NCBI RefSeq assembly: GCF_001431315.2
Contig: NZ_LKHV02000001.1
Span: forward strand, 2,790,001 to 2,854,000
DNA from: Candidatus Berkiella cookevillensis
GTDB lineage: Bacteria; Pseudomonadota; Gammaproteobacteria; Berkiellales; Berkiellaceae
Length of the DNA stretch: 64,000 bases
Reading direction: 5' to 3'
The position numbers and the translations under genes are program-made. The first letter of the stretch is position 1; every line of letters begins with the position of its first letter. Shown here in pieces: positions 50,642-59,999 of this stretch. Under the pieces are notes generated by a model. It did not search any database and had not been told where the DNA came from. It saw nothing but the letters and a program-made list of their open reading frames with translations.

Positions 50642-52177
50642 ATGACCCGACCAAAGCCAGTTTTATTGCTAATTTTGGACGGCTGGGGTGCCAGCCAAGA
50701 AATAAAAGGGAATGCCATACTGGCAGCCCAAACACCCACATGGGACAAACTGATTGCAACACATCCTTACACTGAAATTGAAGGCTGTGGCGAAACAGTA
50801 GGCTTACCACACGGGCAAATGGGTAATTCAGAGGTAGGACATTTAACCATTGGGGCTGGGCGTATCGTCCATCAAGATCTCAGCAAAATAAATCTTGCCG
50901 TGCAAGATGGCTCCTTCTTTCACAACCCTATCCTAAGGCAAGCCTTCCTCAATGCGGAAAAAACACAAACCGCTGTTCATGTCATGGGTCTGTTATCACC
51001 GGGTGGCGTACACAGCCATGAAGATCATATCTTTGCATTGCTGGAGCATAGCAAGCACTACAATTGCCCTGTTTATATCCATGCCTTTTTAGATGGCAGA
51101 GACACCTCACCCAAGAGTGCCGAAGCCTCTTTAGAAAAGTTAGAGAAAATAGTTGCAGCCTTACCTAAAGCACACATTGCGACCCTCATGGGGCGCTACT
51201 ATGCGATGGATAGAGACAATCGCTGGGATAGAATTGAGCGTGCTTTTAACGCAATTGTACATGCTAAAGCAGAGCTGCATTTTTCCTCTACGCAGCAGGC
51301 ACTGTCACATGCTTATGCACACAATCTAACAGATGAGTTTGTATTACCCAGTATCGTCGATGCAGCCTATTCTGGCATACAAAGCACAGATACGGTGCTG
51401 TTTATGAATTTCCGCTCAGACCGCGCAAGGCAGATGAGCCATGCACTCTCAACGCCTGATTTTTCTGGTTTTGATCGCTTGAATTTTAAACCCATCAAAC
51501 AATTAGTAACGCTCACCGAATATGACAGCACTCTCAAAGCAGCCATTCTCTTTCCTAAAACCACACCTAAAAATGGTTTAGGAGAATACTTACAAACCTT
51601 GGGACTACAACAATTAAGAATCGCTGAAACAGAAAAATATGCACATGTAACTTTCTTTTTCAATGGTGGCGTTGAAGCACCTTGCGAAGGAGAAGAGCGA
51701 ATACTCATTCCCTCTCCTAAAGTACAAACTTATGATTTGAAACCGCAAATGAGCGCGCTTGAGATTACAGAGCATTTAACGCAGGCCATTGCCTCTCGTC
51801 GTTTTGATGTCATTATCTGCAATTTTGCAAACGCAGATATGGTTGGGCATACAGGTAATTTCAAAGCAACCATTGAAGCAATCGAATGTTTAGATCAGTG
51901 TCTAAGCAAAATAATCGCAAGTATTGAAGCACAAAACGGTGCGCTGTTGATAACCGCTGACCATGGCAATGCAGATTGTATGTACGAAACCAATACAGAT
52001 AACCCACATACAGCACACACACTTGCAAAAGTACCCTTTGTGTATTGTGGTTCATCATCATTGGTTTTTAAGCACCAAGTAGGTTCATTACAAGATGTTG
52101 CCCCAACCCTACTTCACGTTATGGGTATTACCCCACCCAAAGAAATGACGGGTGTATCTTTGCTAACGGACGCCTAA
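50642..52177 (+). CDS. gpmI: 2,3-bisphosphoglycerate-independent phosphoglycerate mutase
   Basis: GpmI interconverts 3- and 2-phosphoglycerate in glycolysis, using two Mn ions and a phosphoserine intermediate. The 511-residue protein shows LILDGWG near the start, the catalytic Ser in GNSEVGH, the RYYAMDRDNRWDR substrate motif and the metal-binding DHGNADCM near the end. Size and motifs are standard. The start has no clear ribosome site. envC follows one base after its stop. Confidence 0.97.
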   Translation: MTRPKPVLLLILDGWGASQEIKGNAILAAQTPTWDKLIATHPYTEIEGCGETVGLPHGQMGNSEVGHLTIGAGRIVHQDLSKINLAVQDGSFFHNPILRQAFLNAEKTQTAVHVMGLLSPGGVHSHEDHIFALLEHSKHYNCPVYIHAFLDGRDTSPKSAEASLEKLEKIVAALPKAHIATLMGRYYAMDRDNRWDRIERAFNAIVHAKAELHFSSTQQALSHAYAHNLTDEFVLPSIVDAAYSGIQSTDTVLFMNFRSDRARQMSHALSTPDFSGFDRLNFKPIKQLVTLTEYDSTLKAAILFPKTTPKNGLGEYLQTLGLQQLRIAETEKYAHVTFFFNGGVEAPCEGEERILIPSPKVQTYDLKPQMSALEITEHLTQAIASRRFDVIICNFANADMVGHTGNFKATIEAIECLDQCLSKIIASIEAQNGALLITADHGNADCMYETNTDNPHTAHTLAKVPFVYCGSSSLVFKHQVGSLQDVAPTLLHVMGITPPKEMTGVSLLTDA

Positions 52178-52178
52178 A

Positions 52179-53333
52179 ATGACAACTCGATATAATTTCA
52201 TTTTTTTATTTTGCTTATGGATAAGCTTGAATGCGCATGCCTATACGCCCACGAAGCAGACAGAAAAATCCAAACAAACGCTAGAGCTACTACAATCTAA
52301 AATTAGCTCTACTGAATCTAGTATCCATGAAGATAAAAAACAATTATCCCTCTTAAATAAGCAACTCAGAAGTCTTGAAATAGAGATTGGAAAACTGAAC
52401 GAACATATTCGTGGCTTGCAAACACAAATTGATAGCTCTGCCACACAAGTGACTCAGCTCACCAATCATTATGCCGTATTGGCAAAAGACAAAGCACAAC
52501 ACGAACAATTACTCTCCGAATTGATCTTACAAACTTATAAGAACTATCAGAATGAGCGCTGGCAACTATTATTATCTAATAAAGATATACAAAGCCTGAT
52601 GCGATTGACACACTACTATCATGATTTATCTAATGCTCGAAAAAAAGAGATCCATAATCTCATCACCAATTTATCAAGTATTGAAGCAACTGCTAACAAA
52701 ATTGAACAAGAAAAATCAAATTTAGAGCGGCTACAAAAAGCAGAAACTCAACAAAAAAATGACTTGCTGCAGAGTCAAAATCAACGCAAAGAAATCTTAA
52801 GCAAACTCAACAATCAAGTAAATGCAAATGAGAAAAACCTAGCGCAGCTCAAAGGTGAACAACACGCCCTAGAAGCAGTCATGAAAAAGCTACAATCTGG
52901 CTTGGCAAAAATGCCAGAATATATCGAGCCCTCCTTTAAGTTTCAAAAAAATAAAAGCACGTTATTCTTCCCCATACAAGGTCAAAGCGCCACTTTAATG
53001 GCCGTCACGGCTCATCCTGGTGAAAAAAACAAAAAATCCTATGTTAAAGCAACGACAGGCACACCTGTATATGCCATTTACAGTGGACGCGTTGTGTTTT
53101 CAGAATGGCTACGTGGGGTTGGTTTACTCTTGATCATCGATCATGGCAATGGTTACATGAGCTTATATGGTAACAACGATATACTTTACAAGTCTGTCGG
53201 TGACACCGTTAATAAAGCTGAAATGATTGCCAGGGTTGGCCAAAGCGGTGGTCATAGCGAACCTGGGTTATACTTTGAGTTAAGAAAAGATGGAATGGCG
53301 CTTGATCTGAGCAATTGGTTCAGGCTTAGTTAG
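52179..53333 (+). CDS. envC: Murein hydrolase activator EnvC
   Basis: EnvC activates the amidases AmiA and AmiB at the division septum from the periplasm, recruited by FtsEX. The 384-residue protein has a signal peptide (about 1-21), a long coiled coil (about 28-225) and a C-terminal LytM/M23 domain (about 265-384). Zinc ligands of active M23 enzymes are missing: YGN replaces YAH and GLYFEL replaces HLHFE, as expected for an activator. It follows gpmI directly, as in E. coli, so the two are probably one transcript. Confidence 0.93.
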   Translation: MTTRYNFIFLFCLWISLNAHAYTPTKQTEKSKQTLELLQSKISSTESSIHEDKKQLSLLNKQLRSLEIEIGKLNEHIRGLQTQIDSSATQVTQLTNHYAVLAKDKAQHEQLLSELILQTYKNYQNERWQLLLSNKDIQSLMRLTHYYHDLSNARKKEIHNLITNLSSIEATANKIEQEKSNLERLQKAETQQKNDLLQSQNQRKEILSKLNNQVNANEKNLAQLKGEQHALEAVMKKLQSGLAKMPEYIEPSFKFQKNKSTLFFPIQGQSATLMAVTAHPGEKNKKSYVKATTGTPVYAIYSGRVVFSEWLRGVGLLLIIDHGNGYMSLYGNNDILYKSVGDTVNKAEMIARVGQSGGHSEPGLYFELRKDGMALDLSNWFRLS

Positions 53334-53410
53334 TTGATAAGCAGTGTTTAGATAGAAAGCACAGCGCAAATTTTCGACTAAAATTAAAAAACATTTACTT
53401 GTTTGTGAAA

Positions 53411-53549
53411 TATAGTCACAGCACATGATTTTTAGGGTAGGCGTCAAGCCTCGAGCAACCGGAGTGTACAAAAGTACATGAGGATTGCAAGAGGGCGAAG
53501 ACAACACACCCAACATTGTGCCCCTTGCGGGTAAAACTCATATGCGAAG
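53411..53549 (+). repeat. Dispersed intergenic repeat, copy B
   Basis: Same orientation as copy A. TATAGTCACAGCACATGA opens it, then the core with TGTAC-AAAA-GTACA hairpin (53465-53478) and the CATTGTGCCCC / GCGGGTAA end. The innermost hairpin pair is C-G here and T-A in copy A, a compensatory change. It precedes the signal-peptide gene ctpA, as copy A precedes another exported protein. Confidence 0.75.
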
Positions 53550-53622
53550 ACTACAGCATAAGTAACGCAAGCTAAAGATATCGGAGAGTACGCGACACTC
53601 TTTTATTGTTAAGGACAACTCT

Positions 53623-55059
53623 ATGAAATTACATCTAAAAAACCACTTTGGTTTAGCTCTTGTTTTACTCTCCAGCCTGTATACCTATTCTACTTTCGCA
53701 AAACCCAATGAAAGCAATATCCCATTAGATGATTTGCAGCGCTTTACTGCGGTTGTAGAACATATTCGAAAGTATTATGTAAAACCAGTGGACGATAAAG
53801 AACTTTTTGAAAATGCGATTCGCGGTATGTTAGCCGGCCTTGATCCACATTCAACTTATCTTGATCCTAATGAATTCTCTGACTTGAAGGTAAATACTTC
53901 CGGCAAATTTGGGGGGTTAGGGATAGAGGTCACTATGGAAGACGAAGTTGTGAAAGTGATCAGTCCTATCGATGATACGCCTGCCTATCGCGCTGGAATT
54001 CTCGCTGGTGACATGATTGTACGCCTCGATGATACACCCGTTAAAGGCTTAGCGCTGAAAGATGCGGTTGAAAAAATGCGTGGCGAGCGCGGAACAGACA
54101 TTGTACTGACCGTTATTCGCAAAGGCGAAACAAAACCACTCAAGATTAAAGTAACACGCGACATCATTAAAGTGAAAAGTGTTAAATCCAAGCTGCTCGA
54201 TGATCACTATGGCTACATTCGAGTTTCTCAGTTCCAAACCCGCACCTCTGAAGATCTTGAAGCCGCTATTGCGCAACTTCGGGTAGCCTCTCATGATCGA
54301 CTCCAAGGCGTTATTTTAGATCTGAGAAATAACCCAGGCGGTGTTTTAGATGCCTCTGTTAAAACCTCTGATCTCTTCTTAGATAAAGCAAAACTTAAAT
54401 ACAACGGTTTAATTGTGTACACTGAAGGCCGCTTACCAGGCTCTAAAATTGAAGAGAAATCTGTAGGTGGTGATATCTTAAAAGGTGCGCCTATCGTTGT
54501 AATTGTAAATGAAGGATCAGCATCTGCCTCAGAAATTGTAGCAGGCGCTTTGCAAGATCATAAACGTGCACTTGTCGTCGGTGCTCAAACCTTTGGTAAA
54601 GGTTCTGTTCAAACCGTGTTACCACTCAGAGACAAACATGGCCTCAAACTAACAACCGCTTTGTATTACACGCCTTCTGGGCGCTCTATACAAGCCAAAG
54701 GTATCACGCCAGACATTCAAATTCCTAATATCAAAATCCCAGAACAAAAGGATGATGACACTTGGGCAATGCTAAGAGAACAAGATCTCAGTGGCCATTT
54801 AGATAATAAGCAAGATACAGCAACACAAGCTCAAAAAGATCAAGCCATCGCAGCCAGCATGGCAAAGGATAGTAAATTAGCTGAGATTAAAGAAGAAAAG
54901 CCCAAGAAGCCCCTTATCATTGAAGATTACCAACTCAATGAAGCGCTGAATTTATTGAAAGCACTGGCATTGATTGGCGGTGATATAGATAGGACAAAGA
55001 ATGTTGTCTTGAATCAAAATAAACAAGAGGCGGTCAAAACAAAAGCCGTGGCAAATTAA
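53623..55059 (+). CDS. ctpA: Carboxy-terminal processing protease (S41A)
   Basis: A periplasmic tail-specific serine protease that trims or degrades envelope proteins. The 478-residue protein has a signal peptide (about 1-26), the N-terminal family domain with DPHSTYL, a PDZ domain (about 95-165, GIEVTMED...GDMIVRLDD) and the S41 core with the Ser/Lys dyad in GSASASEI and TFGKGSVQT. The C-terminus is Lys/Gln-rich. AAGGA lies 8 bases before the ATG. In related species ctpA follows envC, and the order here fits. Confidence 0.95.
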   Translation: MKLHLKNHFGLALVLLSSLYTYSTFAKPNESNIPLDDLQRFTAVVEHIRKYYVKPVDDKELFENAIRGMLAGLDPHSTYLDPNEFSDLKVNTSGKFGGLGIEVTMEDEVVKVISPIDDTPAYRAGILAGDMIVRLDDTPVKGLALKDAVEKMRGERGTDIVLTVIRKGETKPLKIKVTRDIIKVKSVKSKLLDDHYGYIRVSQFQTRTSEDLEAAIAQLRVASHDRLQGVILDLRNNPGGVLDASVKTSDLFLDKAKLKYNGLIVYTEGRLPGSKIEEKSVGGDILKGAPIVVIVNEGSASASEIVAGALQDHKRALVVGAQTFGKGSVQTVLPLRDKHGLKLTTALYYTPSGRSIQAKGITPDIQIPNIKIPEQKDDDTWAMLREQDLSGHLDNKQDTATQAQKDQAIAASMAKDSKLAEIKEEKPKKPLIIEDYQLNEALNLLKALALIGGDIDRTKNVVLNQNKQEAVKTKAVAN

Positions 55060-55120
55060 GTTATCTTCTAAATAGCGACGTATATCATCAGTTAAGAAAT
55101 GAACGAAGTGAATGATGTTC

Positions 55121-55230
55121 TTCCCTTGGTATCAAGGGAAGAGGCTCAACTAAAGTTGAGCAGATGGATTTTAAATATGTTTTAAAAATCCCTCCGCCAC
55201 AAGCGGCGACTCCCTTTGATAACAAAGGGA
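55121..55230. repeat. Cluster of short palindromes after ctpA
   Basis: TTCCCTTG/CAAGGGAA (55121-55140), GCTCAAC/GTTGAGC (55144-55161), CCGC/GCGG near 55192-55206 and TCCCTTT/AAAGGGA (55211-55230) follow one another between the convergent ctpA and rpoH genes. The first and last are related units in a mirrored layout, so this looks like one composite repeat. Confidence 0.6.
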
Positions 55231-55293
55231 GCATATGGCGCTTTGCGCATGAGAAATAACTGATCAATAAATTATAATAGTAAATACTAATAT

Positions 55294-56160
55294 CTAATGC
55301 GCAGTAATCATTTTCTTCAGCGCTAAAATAGCCGACTTTTCAATTTGACGTATGCGCTCAAGCGATACTTTATATTTAGCAGCAAGATCTTTTAATGATG
55401 ATTTTTCCTCATTAAGATAACGCTCAGTCACAATATCCAAACTACGTGGATCCAGTGCTTCTAATGCACCCTTTAGCTTATCTTGCTGGTTGGCCTGCTC
55501 ATTGTTGTGTGCTAAAGCCTGCAAAGGATCACCTTCTTGCGCTTCTAAATATTGTTCAGGCGTTACAACATAAGTATCGCCCGATTCTTCATTCAATGGC
55601 ATATCAAATGCCATATCCCTTGCCTGTAAACGTGATTCCATTTCGATGACTTCTTGTGGCAATACACCTAAATCTTTGGCAACCACAGCGACTTCTTCTT
55701 GTGTAAACCATGCTAAGTGGTTTTTCTTGCCACGTAATTTAAAAAATAACTTTCGTTGTGCTTTGGTGGTCGCAATTTTCACAATTCGCCAGTTACGGAT
55801 TACAAATTCATGAATTTCAGATTTGATCCAATGTACAGCAAAAGCAACCAATCGAACACCTACAGCAGGATCAAAACGCTTTACTGCTTTCATAAGACCA
55901 ATTGTACCTTCCTGAATCAAATCAGCTAAAGCAAGTCCATACCCTGTATAAGTACGTGCGATAGAAGCAACAAAACGTAAATTAGATAAAACCAGTTTTT
56001 GCGCGGCTTGCAAATCACCTTGTTGGTGATAAGCCACTGCCAGGTCTCGCTCTTCTTCTGCACTTAAAAGTGGAATTTGCTGTACACGCTGCAAATAGGC
56101 CTGTAACCCATCTTGTACAGAAGGTAAGTTATAAGAGGTTATTTGCAAGGCTGTTGACAT
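55294..56160 (-). CDS. rpoH: Heat-shock sigma factor RpoH
   Basis: Sigma-32 directs RNA polymerase to heat-shock promoters, such as those of hslVU and chaperones. The 288-residue protein has region 2 (LVLSNLRFVASIARTY; GLALADLIQEGTIGLMKAV), the RpoH box QRKLFFKLR that separates it from RpoD and RpoS, and region 4 with ERIRQIEKSAI for -35 contact. It is not next to ftsYEX, as it is in E. coli. A gap of about 190 bases upstream separates it from the next gene. Confidence 0.96.
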   Translation of the reverse strand: MSTALQITSYNLPSVQDGLQAYLQRVQQIPLLSAEEERDLAVAYHQQGDLQAAQKLVLSNLRFVASIARTYTGYGLALADLIQEGTIGLMKAVKRFDPAVGVRLVAFAVHWIKSEIHEFVIRNWRIVKIATTKAQRKLFFKLRGKKNHLAWFTQEEVAVVAKDLGVLPQEVIEMESRLQARDMAFDMPLNEESGDTYVVTPEQYLEAQEGDPLQALAHNNEQANQQDKLKGALEALDPRSLDIVTERYLNEEKSSLKDLAAKYKVSLERIRQIEKSAILALKKMITAH

Positions 56161-56355
56161 AATTACACCTGTATCTACAAGTTGTTTAACATTACTTTTA
56201 ACGATTCACTCATAATTCTAGCACTCTTCCTATTAGAGTGCTACATTGAAAAATATATATTTTTCAACAAGATATATATAATATCAGATGCTGCAGCGCT
56301 AAAATCACCAAAGGAGTATCTACAAATACCCCTCTTAGGCTTAGCTCATTCTTTA

Positions 56356-57525
56356 TTAAGGGTGCACATTTGCGCCTTGTGGTGCCGGGATCCCTGGCTG
56401 TGGCTGCCCATTACCTACCTGAGCTACAGGTTGCTGCTGCGCAGCACCAAATAAATATTGGTACAAGCGATTATTAACAACCAATGGTGGCATTGGCTGC
56501 CCCATAAACCACTGATTCAATCTTAGCCAAGAGGCTTTTAAAGACAAATACGCTAAAGTTGTGGCAACAGCAGAACCTGCCAATACTTCTGCATAATAAA
56601 AAGCAGCGGGTGGAATTCTAACGCCTGTTTTCTGATATAAGCCTTCAGAAATACCATCTGCGACATATTGCATACCACCTTGCATCAAGTCATAGCTCGC
56701 ACCCATACCATCCCAAAACATATCTGTTCCCCAAGAAGCCCAACTCGCTGCTGCATTTCTTAAAGGTGCACTTACTTGTGCTAAATAATTGCCTTGACCA
56801 CTGAAATAAGCTCTAGCCTGTGCTAAGCATTCTCTGGCTTTTTCTGGACCACCAAACACACAATGTCTGATTTGCGTGCTACCCCACAGGACATCTCTGC
56901 CTATTCCAAAAACAGCAATCCCTGTATCTGTCGCACTTTCACTTAACTCATAAACAGAAGGTGCTGCATGATCTGCCAGTGATTTATGAAAAAACAAAGT
57001 AGAAAACATATTTCTCAGCATCCATAATGGTTTATTTGCGATAGTGATGAGTGTACCTTCGCCACCAAATACCCAATCTCTTGCTGACCAGTTTAAATCG
57101 TTCTTATCAAAGGCATTATATATACCTGGAATCATTCGTTCTAAAGGCGGACGCATGAGTGCGGTGGTTGCAGGTTTAATCGCATCCCAAAATTTTTCTT
57201 TTAAAAAAGCATCATGCACATAATCAGAAATTGTTTCAGGCAAAATAACCTTGCCTGCTACTTTGAGTGCTTTTTTAGACAAGTGTTTGATCTTAGGAAC
57301 AAGACCCGCAGGATGCGCACCAACCCCGACAGCAACGTGTGCGCCATGTGCACCTTGAGGTGGTTGTGGCCGCGAAAAAGCCCAATTAACCGCTTTATAA
57401 CCCACATAAGGCAACACCAAATAATGAAAACCATGCTCTGTCAATGCATGAATAGAATCAGCGGCATTAAAGGCTGCGTTCTCAAAGCTATTAAAGATTA
57501 AAGGGTTATAATTATAGGCACTCAT
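56356..57525 (-). CDS. Hypothetical hydrophobic protein
   Basis: A 389-residue protein of unknown function. It is rich in Gly, Ala, Trp and aromatic residues, with hydrophobic stretches near 25-45 and 318-342 that may cross or lie on a membrane. Pro/Gly/His-rich segments flank the domain (about 48-70), and a Pro/Gln/Gly tail ends it. I use the ATG at 57525 (M-S-A-Y-N), with GGTG upstream; an in-frame start lies at 57594. There is no signal peptide. The composition resembles accessory or surface proteins, but nothing ties it to a pathway. Confidence 0.65.
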   Translation of the reverse strand: MSAYNYNPLIFNSFENAAFNAADSIHALTEHGFHYLVLPYVGYKAVNWAFSRPQPPQGAHGAHVAVGVGAHPAGLVPKIKHLSKKALKVAGKVILPETISDYVHDAFLKEKFWDAIKPATTALMRPPLERMIPGIYNAFDKNDLNWSARDWVFGGEGTLITIANKPLWMLRNMFSTLFFHKSLADHAAPSVYELSESATDTGIAVFGIGRDVLWGSTQIRHCVFGGPEKARECLAQARAYFSGQGNYLAQVSAPLRNAAASWASWGTDMFWDGMGASYDLMQGGMQYVADGISEGLYQKTGVRIPPAAFYYAEVLAGSAVATTLAYLSLKASWLRLNQWFMGQPMPPLVVNNRLYQYLFGAAQQQPVAQVGNGQPQPGIPAPQGANVHP

Positions 57526-57691
57526 GTTAAACACCGAATAAAGTTCACTAACAAAATATTTGCGAACTGTAATCAACACCACGGGGTATTGCAAGGTGTT
57601 TGCTGGAAATGCTGATAATCTGTGTAAATTTAACGATGAGCAGCGAAACCAAAGGATAGTTTAACAAAAACTACCCTTTATGGCTGACTCT

Positions 57692-58342
57692 TTAAATCAT
57701 AGCAAGGATCTCAGTCACTAGCTTTTCAATGCCAAGCTGTGCTTCGCTGATCCTGTTTGCCAACATATAAGCAGGTGTGCTCACCACTTTGTGTGTCTTG
57801 TCCACAACAATATCTGTCACAGGACAAGCAATATGCTGCCCTCCCATTGCACTCAATTTATCAGCAGTGGGTTTATCCGTACCAATAGTGAGCTTGGTTT
57901 GAGTAGGATAGAGTTTAGGAATCATCGCCGGTGCAATACAAATAAAGCCAACAGGCTTTTGGGCTGCATGCATGGCGGCCACCAACTGTGACACGCCTTC
58001 ATTCACATGACAGTGGGTTCCTTCAAAGGCAAAATCACATAAATTCTTAGCAGCCCCAAAGCCCCCCGGAAAAATAACCGCATCAAAATCACTCGCAGTG
58101 ATCTCTTTTAAATCTTTGATCTCTCCTCGTGCAATACGTGCAGCCTCAACCAACACATTACGTTTTTCAGGCATTTCTGTCTGCGTCAAATGATTAATGA
58201 CGTGAACTTGGTCAATATTAGGCGCAAAGCATTGATACTGTGCGCCCGCCTTATCAATCGCCAGCAAAGTTAAAATAGCTTCGCCAATCTCACTACCGTC
58301 CATGACACCACAACCCGATAAAACAACGGCTATCTTCTTCAT
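57692..58342 (-). CDS. elbB: DJ-1/PfpI-family glyoxalase ElbB
   Basis: ElbB is a DJ-1-like protein reported to have glyoxalase activity and once linked to isoprenoid synthesis. The 216-residue protein begins MKKIAVVLSGCGVMDGSEI, has the FPGGFGAAKNLCDFA loop, the nucleophile-elbow Cys in FICIAPAM and ends at the family's length (217 in E. coli). The ATG at 58342 has GGAGG 7-8 bases upstream; a GTG at 58357 overlaps that site. Confidence 0.92.
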   Translation of the reverse strand: MKKIAVVLSGCGVMDGSEIGEAILTLLAIDKAGAQYQCFAPNIDQVHVINHLTQTEMPEKRNVLVEAARIARGEIKDLKEITASDFDAVIFPGGFGAAKNLCDFAFEGTHCHVNEGVSQLVAAMHAAQKPVGFICIAPAMIPKLYPTQTKLTIGTDKPTADKLSAMGGQHIACPVTDIVVDKTHKVVSTPAYMLANRISEAQLGIEKLVTEILAMI

Positions 58343-58372
58343 CCTGCATTCCTCCACAAAAACCCAATATTT

Positions 58373-59236
58373 CTATTCCCGCCATCCCATCCAAAGTTTC
58401 TGTACATACTTCTTCTTGGGTTTGAACTTTCTGAGATTAAACGGTAATAATAGCATTATTTCTAATGTCTGATATTTTTCTTCACGATACTCTTCTTGCC
58501 CCAAAACCAGCCTATTTTCTCCTGCAGAAGGCCTTGCTTTATAAGTGTTGAATAATTTATCCCAGAGAATCAAACAAAAACCAAAATTTGTCATATATTC
58601 ATCTTTGCGATCAGAGTGATGAATACGATGCATACCAGGTGTCACAATAAAATAACGCAAGTATTTTTCAGTCTTTTCCGAAAAATAGAGGTTAGCATGT
58701 GTAAACAAGACACCCAAATTTAATATAATTTCAAAGAGCAGCGCTGCCAATACAGGCACACCAAAAAAGACAACACCAAAGGATTTTATTGCCATAACAA
58801 CCAGTTCTTCAAAAGGATGAAATCGTAAGCCTGTGGATACATCCATTTCTTTATCAATATGATGCACTCGATGACAAAACCATAACCATTTATAGCGATG
58901 CATCAAACGATGCTGAAAGTAAATCAATAAATCTAAAGCAAGAATTCCTATTATCACTTTTATAAAAAACGGCATTGTTACTTTATTTAAGATACCTTGA
59001 TGGTTTTTTTCAGCAAGCCAGGCTGTTTGCAATAAAAATATAGGAAAAACCAAACGTATCGCTGCTTGAGAGATAAGACTCAAAGAGAAATGTTTAAGCC
59101 ATCGCCTAAACAAAGAGCTTCGAATCATTCGCCAGGGCGACCGAGTTTCCCAAAAAGCCAATAGCAAAAAGAAGCTTAAAGCACATCCAATGCGCAGATA
59201 GCCTTGTGTCGATTGTAACCATTCATGCAGTGCCAT
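58373..59236 (-). CDS. Fatty-acid hydroxylase / sterol desaturase family enzyme
   Basis: A 287-residue integral membrane di-iron enzyme. The eight-His signature is present: HRLMH (about 108-112), HRVHH (about 121-125) and HRIHH (about 203-207), with several hydrophobic segments around them. The family hydroxylates or desaturates sterols and fatty acids, including alkylglycerols, and uses oxygen. The substrate is not deducible here. A sterol or host-derived lipid is possible in an intracellular bacterium but is only a guess. It precedes elbB by 30 bases on the same strand. Confidence 0.85.
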   Translation of the reverse strand: MALHEWLQSTQGYLRIGCALSFFLLLAFWETRSPWRMIRSSLFRRWLKHFSLSLISQAAIRLVFPIFLLQTAWLAEKNHQGILNKVTMPFFIKVIIGILALDLLIYFQHRLMHRYKWLWFCHRVHHIDKEMDVSTGLRFHPFEELVVMAIKSFGVVFFGVPVLAALLFEIILNLGVLFTHANLYFSEKTEKYLRYFIVTPGMHRIHHSDRKDEYMTNFGFCLILWDKLFNTYKARPSAGENRLVLGQEEYREEKYQTLEIMLLLPFNLRKFKPKKKYVQKLWMGWRE

Positions 59237-59366
59237 ATATACTCATCTCAAACAAGGATTCAAGTTTCACTCAATGTACCATCCACATCCTAAAAAAGGG
59301 AGAACTCATTACAGTCATTCAACTTGCATTATTTTGGGATGCATCCTAAACAAATCACGGTGAGCT

Positions 59367-59375
59367 TGGTATGAT
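59367..59375 (+). promoter_or_regulatory. Extended -10 promoter of trxA
   Basis: TGGTATGAT is an extended -10 box with one mismatch to TATAAT. It would start transcription near 59382, giving a leader of about 28 bases with GGAG before the ATG. Confidence 0.5.
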
Positions 59376-59409
59376 AGCCATCAGAATGTGTTCTATGGAG
59401 ATAAAGACA

Positions 59410-59736
59410 ATGTCCGACGCAATAGTAAACGTAACTGATGATTCCTTTGAAAACGAGGTAGTAAACTCAAATACCCCTGTACTCGTTGATTTTTGGGCAG
59501 AATGGTGTGGCCCTTGCAAAATGATTGCTCCCGTTTTAGACGAAATTGCCAAAGAATACGGTGGGCGCCTCAAAGTTACCAAAATAAATATTGATGAAAA
59601 TCAAGCAACTCCACAAAAATTTGGTGTACGCGGTATCCCTACACTGATGTTATTTAAAAATGGCGAGCTAGAATCTACTAAAGTAGGCGCTGTATCAAAA
59701 TCTCAATTAGCTGCTTTCATCGATAGCAACCTCTAA
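59410..59736 (+). CDS. trxA: Thioredoxin 1
   Basis: TrxA reduces protein disulfides in the cytoplasm using the WCGPC active site (about residues 31-35). The ATG at 59410 gives 108 residues, the classical thioredoxin length, with GGAG 9 bases upstream; an in-frame start at 59371 would add 13 odd residues and overlap the promoter. [11 protein letters not shown] and the cis-Pro in RGIPTLMLF are standard. rho follows, as in E. coli. Confidence 0.96.
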   Translation: MSDAIVNVTDDSFENEVVNSNTPVLVDFWAEWCGPCKMIAPVLDEIAKEYGGRLKVTKINIDENQATPQKFGVRGIPTLMLFKNGELESTKVGAVSKSQLAAFIDSNL

Positions 59737-59999
59737 TGTATGTGGCTACCAAATATTTTATTTAATGACTAGCTTCAAAATAAATTCTTTGGTAGCATTG
59801 TCCACTATCTTGGCAAATGCCAAGGTAGGAAGCAAACTGGATTTGTTTGGCATATGAGCTTACACGCTTGTGGCCATTACCTAAGAGGAAAACAACTCAG
59901 TAGTATAAGCAGCGATCTGAAGCGCGGCATTTATCCTAAAAGCAGCGAATCTGATCTAACATTCACTATCCCCCATTCAATATAATTAAAAGCACGCAT
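59737..59999. other. rho leader region
   Basis: No gene is visible in these 263 bases. GCTACCAAA (59745-59753) pairs with TTTGGTAGC (59788-59796), and CTTGGC/GCCAAG forms a small hairpin at about 59813-59828. A consensus TATAAT (59981-59986) lies only 14 bases before the rho ATG. In other bacteria the rho leader mediates autoregulation; whether these hairpins do so is inference. Confidence 0.5.
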
